From: Candidatus Methanophagales archaeon
GTDB lineage: Archaea; Halobacteriota; Syntropharchaeia; Alkanophagales; Methanospirareceae
Direction: 5' to 3'
Assembly (NCBI GenBank): GCA_030668065.1
Contig: DAOUUS010000107.1
Location: 1 to 5,858, forward strand
DNA: 5,858 bases
A model generated the notes under the pieces. That model had not been told where the DNA came from. It made no database searches and saw only the letters and a program-made list of their open reading frames with translations. Both the position numbers and the translations under genes were made by a program. Shown here piece after piece: positions 4,856-5,858 of the stretch (its first letter is position 1; each line of letters starts with the position of its first letter).

Positions 4856-5761
4856 TTACGCCTCCATGAAATAATCAGAATCTATCTTTTTGATTGTGTA
4901 CGATGCAATAGTTGATACGCCGACATCATGTTCGATCATTAATTTAGCTAATTGTTCACCGTCAATGAGGATAATCTTACTTTCGATCATGGAAACATAT
5001 TCTATTGAACTTTTTGAGAATTTCGAGGTAGTTATAAAAATACCCTTTCTTGCTCTCTTACCCTGTAAAGCACCTGCAAACTTCTGTATTTCCGGGCGGC
5101 TAACGGGATTCGCCCATTTCTTCGCTTGTATATATACAATGTCTAACCCAAGTTTGTCTTCTTTTATTATCCCATCAATACCTTCATCATGGCTCTTTCC
5201 TATTGCTTTACCGGCATCTTGTCTTGATCCGCCATAACCCATTTTGACCAAAAGTTCAACCACTATCTTTTCAAAGAAACTTGGAGAACAATCTTTAATA
5301 CGATCAAGCAACTCAGATGCGAGATCAGCTTGCAATTTTTGATGGCCAATTCCTATGAGTTCTTCTGGTGTAGTATCTTCATATTTTAGATCTCCACCCA
5401 ATTCGCTTTCACCTGGTTTTGAGGCCCCTCGAAAATCAATGAATTCCTGATAATGTTCGAGATAGTTGACGTTAATCGCTTTTGGCGGTTTTTCTAAGAT
5501 TTTTAGACCTCTATCACTAATTCTAAAATAGCCTCTTCTGGTAGATTCTAATAAACCTGCTTTTTTTAGATACGTGTTTGCCCATCCAACTCTATTATTG
5601 AAAATTGCTTGCAGACCGCTTGGTAAAAGTTCTCTCCTTTCTTCTTCTGTTAATTTGAATTCATCGGCGAGTCCTTCTATCGCATCTCCGATATGATGTT
5701 CTTCCTTATCCCCTGCGTATTTCAAGAGCGGGAGCATAACGCTTTGATAATCGGGTATCAT
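4856..5761 (-). CDS. mrr: Mrr-type restriction endonuclease
   Basis: At 301 residues it is close to E. coli Mrr (about 304). The N-terminal part (about 1-92) is a winged-helix DNA-binding domain (Mrr_N): LPLLKYAGDKEEHHIGDAIEGLADEF, then the wing region WANTYLKKAGLLESTRRGYFRISDRG. After a linker, the C-terminal domain (about 158-285) is the Mrr catalytic fold. It shows FFEKIVVELLVKMGYG with Glu164, GIDGIIKEDKLGLDIVYIQAKKW with Asp196 and Gln212-Ala-Lys214, and KGIFITTSKFSKSSIEY (239-255), as usual for the family. Mrr enzymes are type IV restriction endonucleases that cut methylated foreign DNA. No methyltransferase gene is present here, as expected for that class. AGGAG (5769-5773) lies 7 nt before the ATG. 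It is the first gene of the operon with the DUF4268-type gene. All catalytic residues are intact. Confidence 0.92.
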   Translation of the reverse strand: MIPDYQSVMLPLLKYAGDKEEHHIGDAIEGLADEFKLTEEERRELLPSGLQAIFNNRVGWANTYLKKAGLLESTRRGYFRISDRGLKILEKPPKAINVNYLEHYQEFIDFRGASKPGESELGGDLKYEDTTPEELIGIGHQKLQADLASELLDRIKDCSPSFFEKIVVELLVKMGYGGSRQDAGKAIGKSHDEGIDGIIKEDKLGLDIVYIQAKKWANPVSRPEIQKFAGALQGKRARKGIFITTSKFSKSSIEYVSMIESKIILIDGEQLAKLMIEHDVGVSTIASYTIKKIDSDYFMEA

Positions 5762-5795
5762 CTTATCACTCCTGTTGTTTTATACGCATTAGTAA

Positions 5796-5805
5796 CATAT
5801 ATAAT
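5796..5805 (-). promoter_or_regulatory. TATA-like box for the mrr operon
   Basis: ATTATATATG on the minus strand is centred about 40 nt before the mrr ATG. The predicted transcript start near 5775 lies just before the AGGAG site, giving a leader of about 14 nt. A second A/T element, GTATAAAAC (5778-5786), is too close to the start codon to be the main box. Confidence 0.5.
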
Positions 5806-5814
5806 CGTTTGTGT

Positions 5815-5858
5815 CTACTTGACGCTAAGGGCGATTTTTGTGAGGGCTTTCTCCGTCA
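5815..5858 (-). CDS. Possible 3' end of another minus-strand gene (partial)
   Basis: Reading in from the right edge, one minus-strand frame gives TEKALTKIALSVK followed by TAG at 5815-5817. The composition and the stop just before the mrr promoter would fit the end of an upstream gene. Only 14 codons are visible, two other frames cannot be excluded, and no product can be named. Confidence 0.22.
   Translation of the reverse strand, partial: TEKALTKIALSVK

Noticed and set aside
1..5858. CRISPR array, tRNA, rRNA or insertion sequence
   Set aside because: No regularly spaced repeats, no cloverleaf-like sequence, no rRNA motifs, no transposase frame and no terminal inverted repeats were found by eye.

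Overview
The window looks like a piece of euryarchaeal genome, most likely from the methanogen/ANME side of Halobacteriota. Four signs point there: an archaeal-type NMN adenylyltransferase (NadM); a surface protein ending in a PGF-CTERM-like archaeosortase signal; AT-rich TATA-like boxes placed so that transcripts would have very short or no leaders; and Shine-Dalgarno sites just inside those leaders. The lineage is inferred, since no rRNA or taxon-specific marker is present.

Layout. (1) 12-521, minus: an unrecognised acidic protein with two internal repeats, whose cores are identical at the DNA level over 36 nt. (2) 522-820: intergenic, holding the promoter of gene 1 and a speculative cysteine-rich microprotein frame at 680-751. 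(3) 821-1342, minus: a DJ-1/PfpI family protein. (4) 1343-1470: a divergent promoter region. (5) 1471-3253, plus: a tightly packed three-gene operon of a PGF-CTERM surface protein with two similar domains, a small two-helix membrane protein and nadM. (6) 3254-3416: intergenic, with a 10-bp tandem repeat, a T-run and the hicB promoter. (7) 3417-3705, plus: an intact hicB-like antitoxin followed by a frameshifted, truncated hicA toxin remnant. (8) 3672-5761, minus: an operon running from an Mrr restriction endonuclease through a DUF4268-type PD-(D/E)xK protein to the N-terminal stub of a third nuclease-like protein. (9) 5815-5858: possibly the last codons of another minus-strand gene.

The left two thirds look like chromosomal housekeeping and cell-surface genes. 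The right third is accessory: toxin-antitoxin debris beside a restriction cassette, apparently more AT-rich by eye. hicA (plus) and the third nuclease gene (minus) both lose recognisable sequence at about 3687-3690. The simplest reading is a deletion that removed the 3' ends of two convergent genes and left an orphan antitoxin. The most system-like element is the Mrr/DUF4268/third-nuclease operon, in which three different PD-(D/E)xK-like frames follow one another with 1-4 nt gaps.
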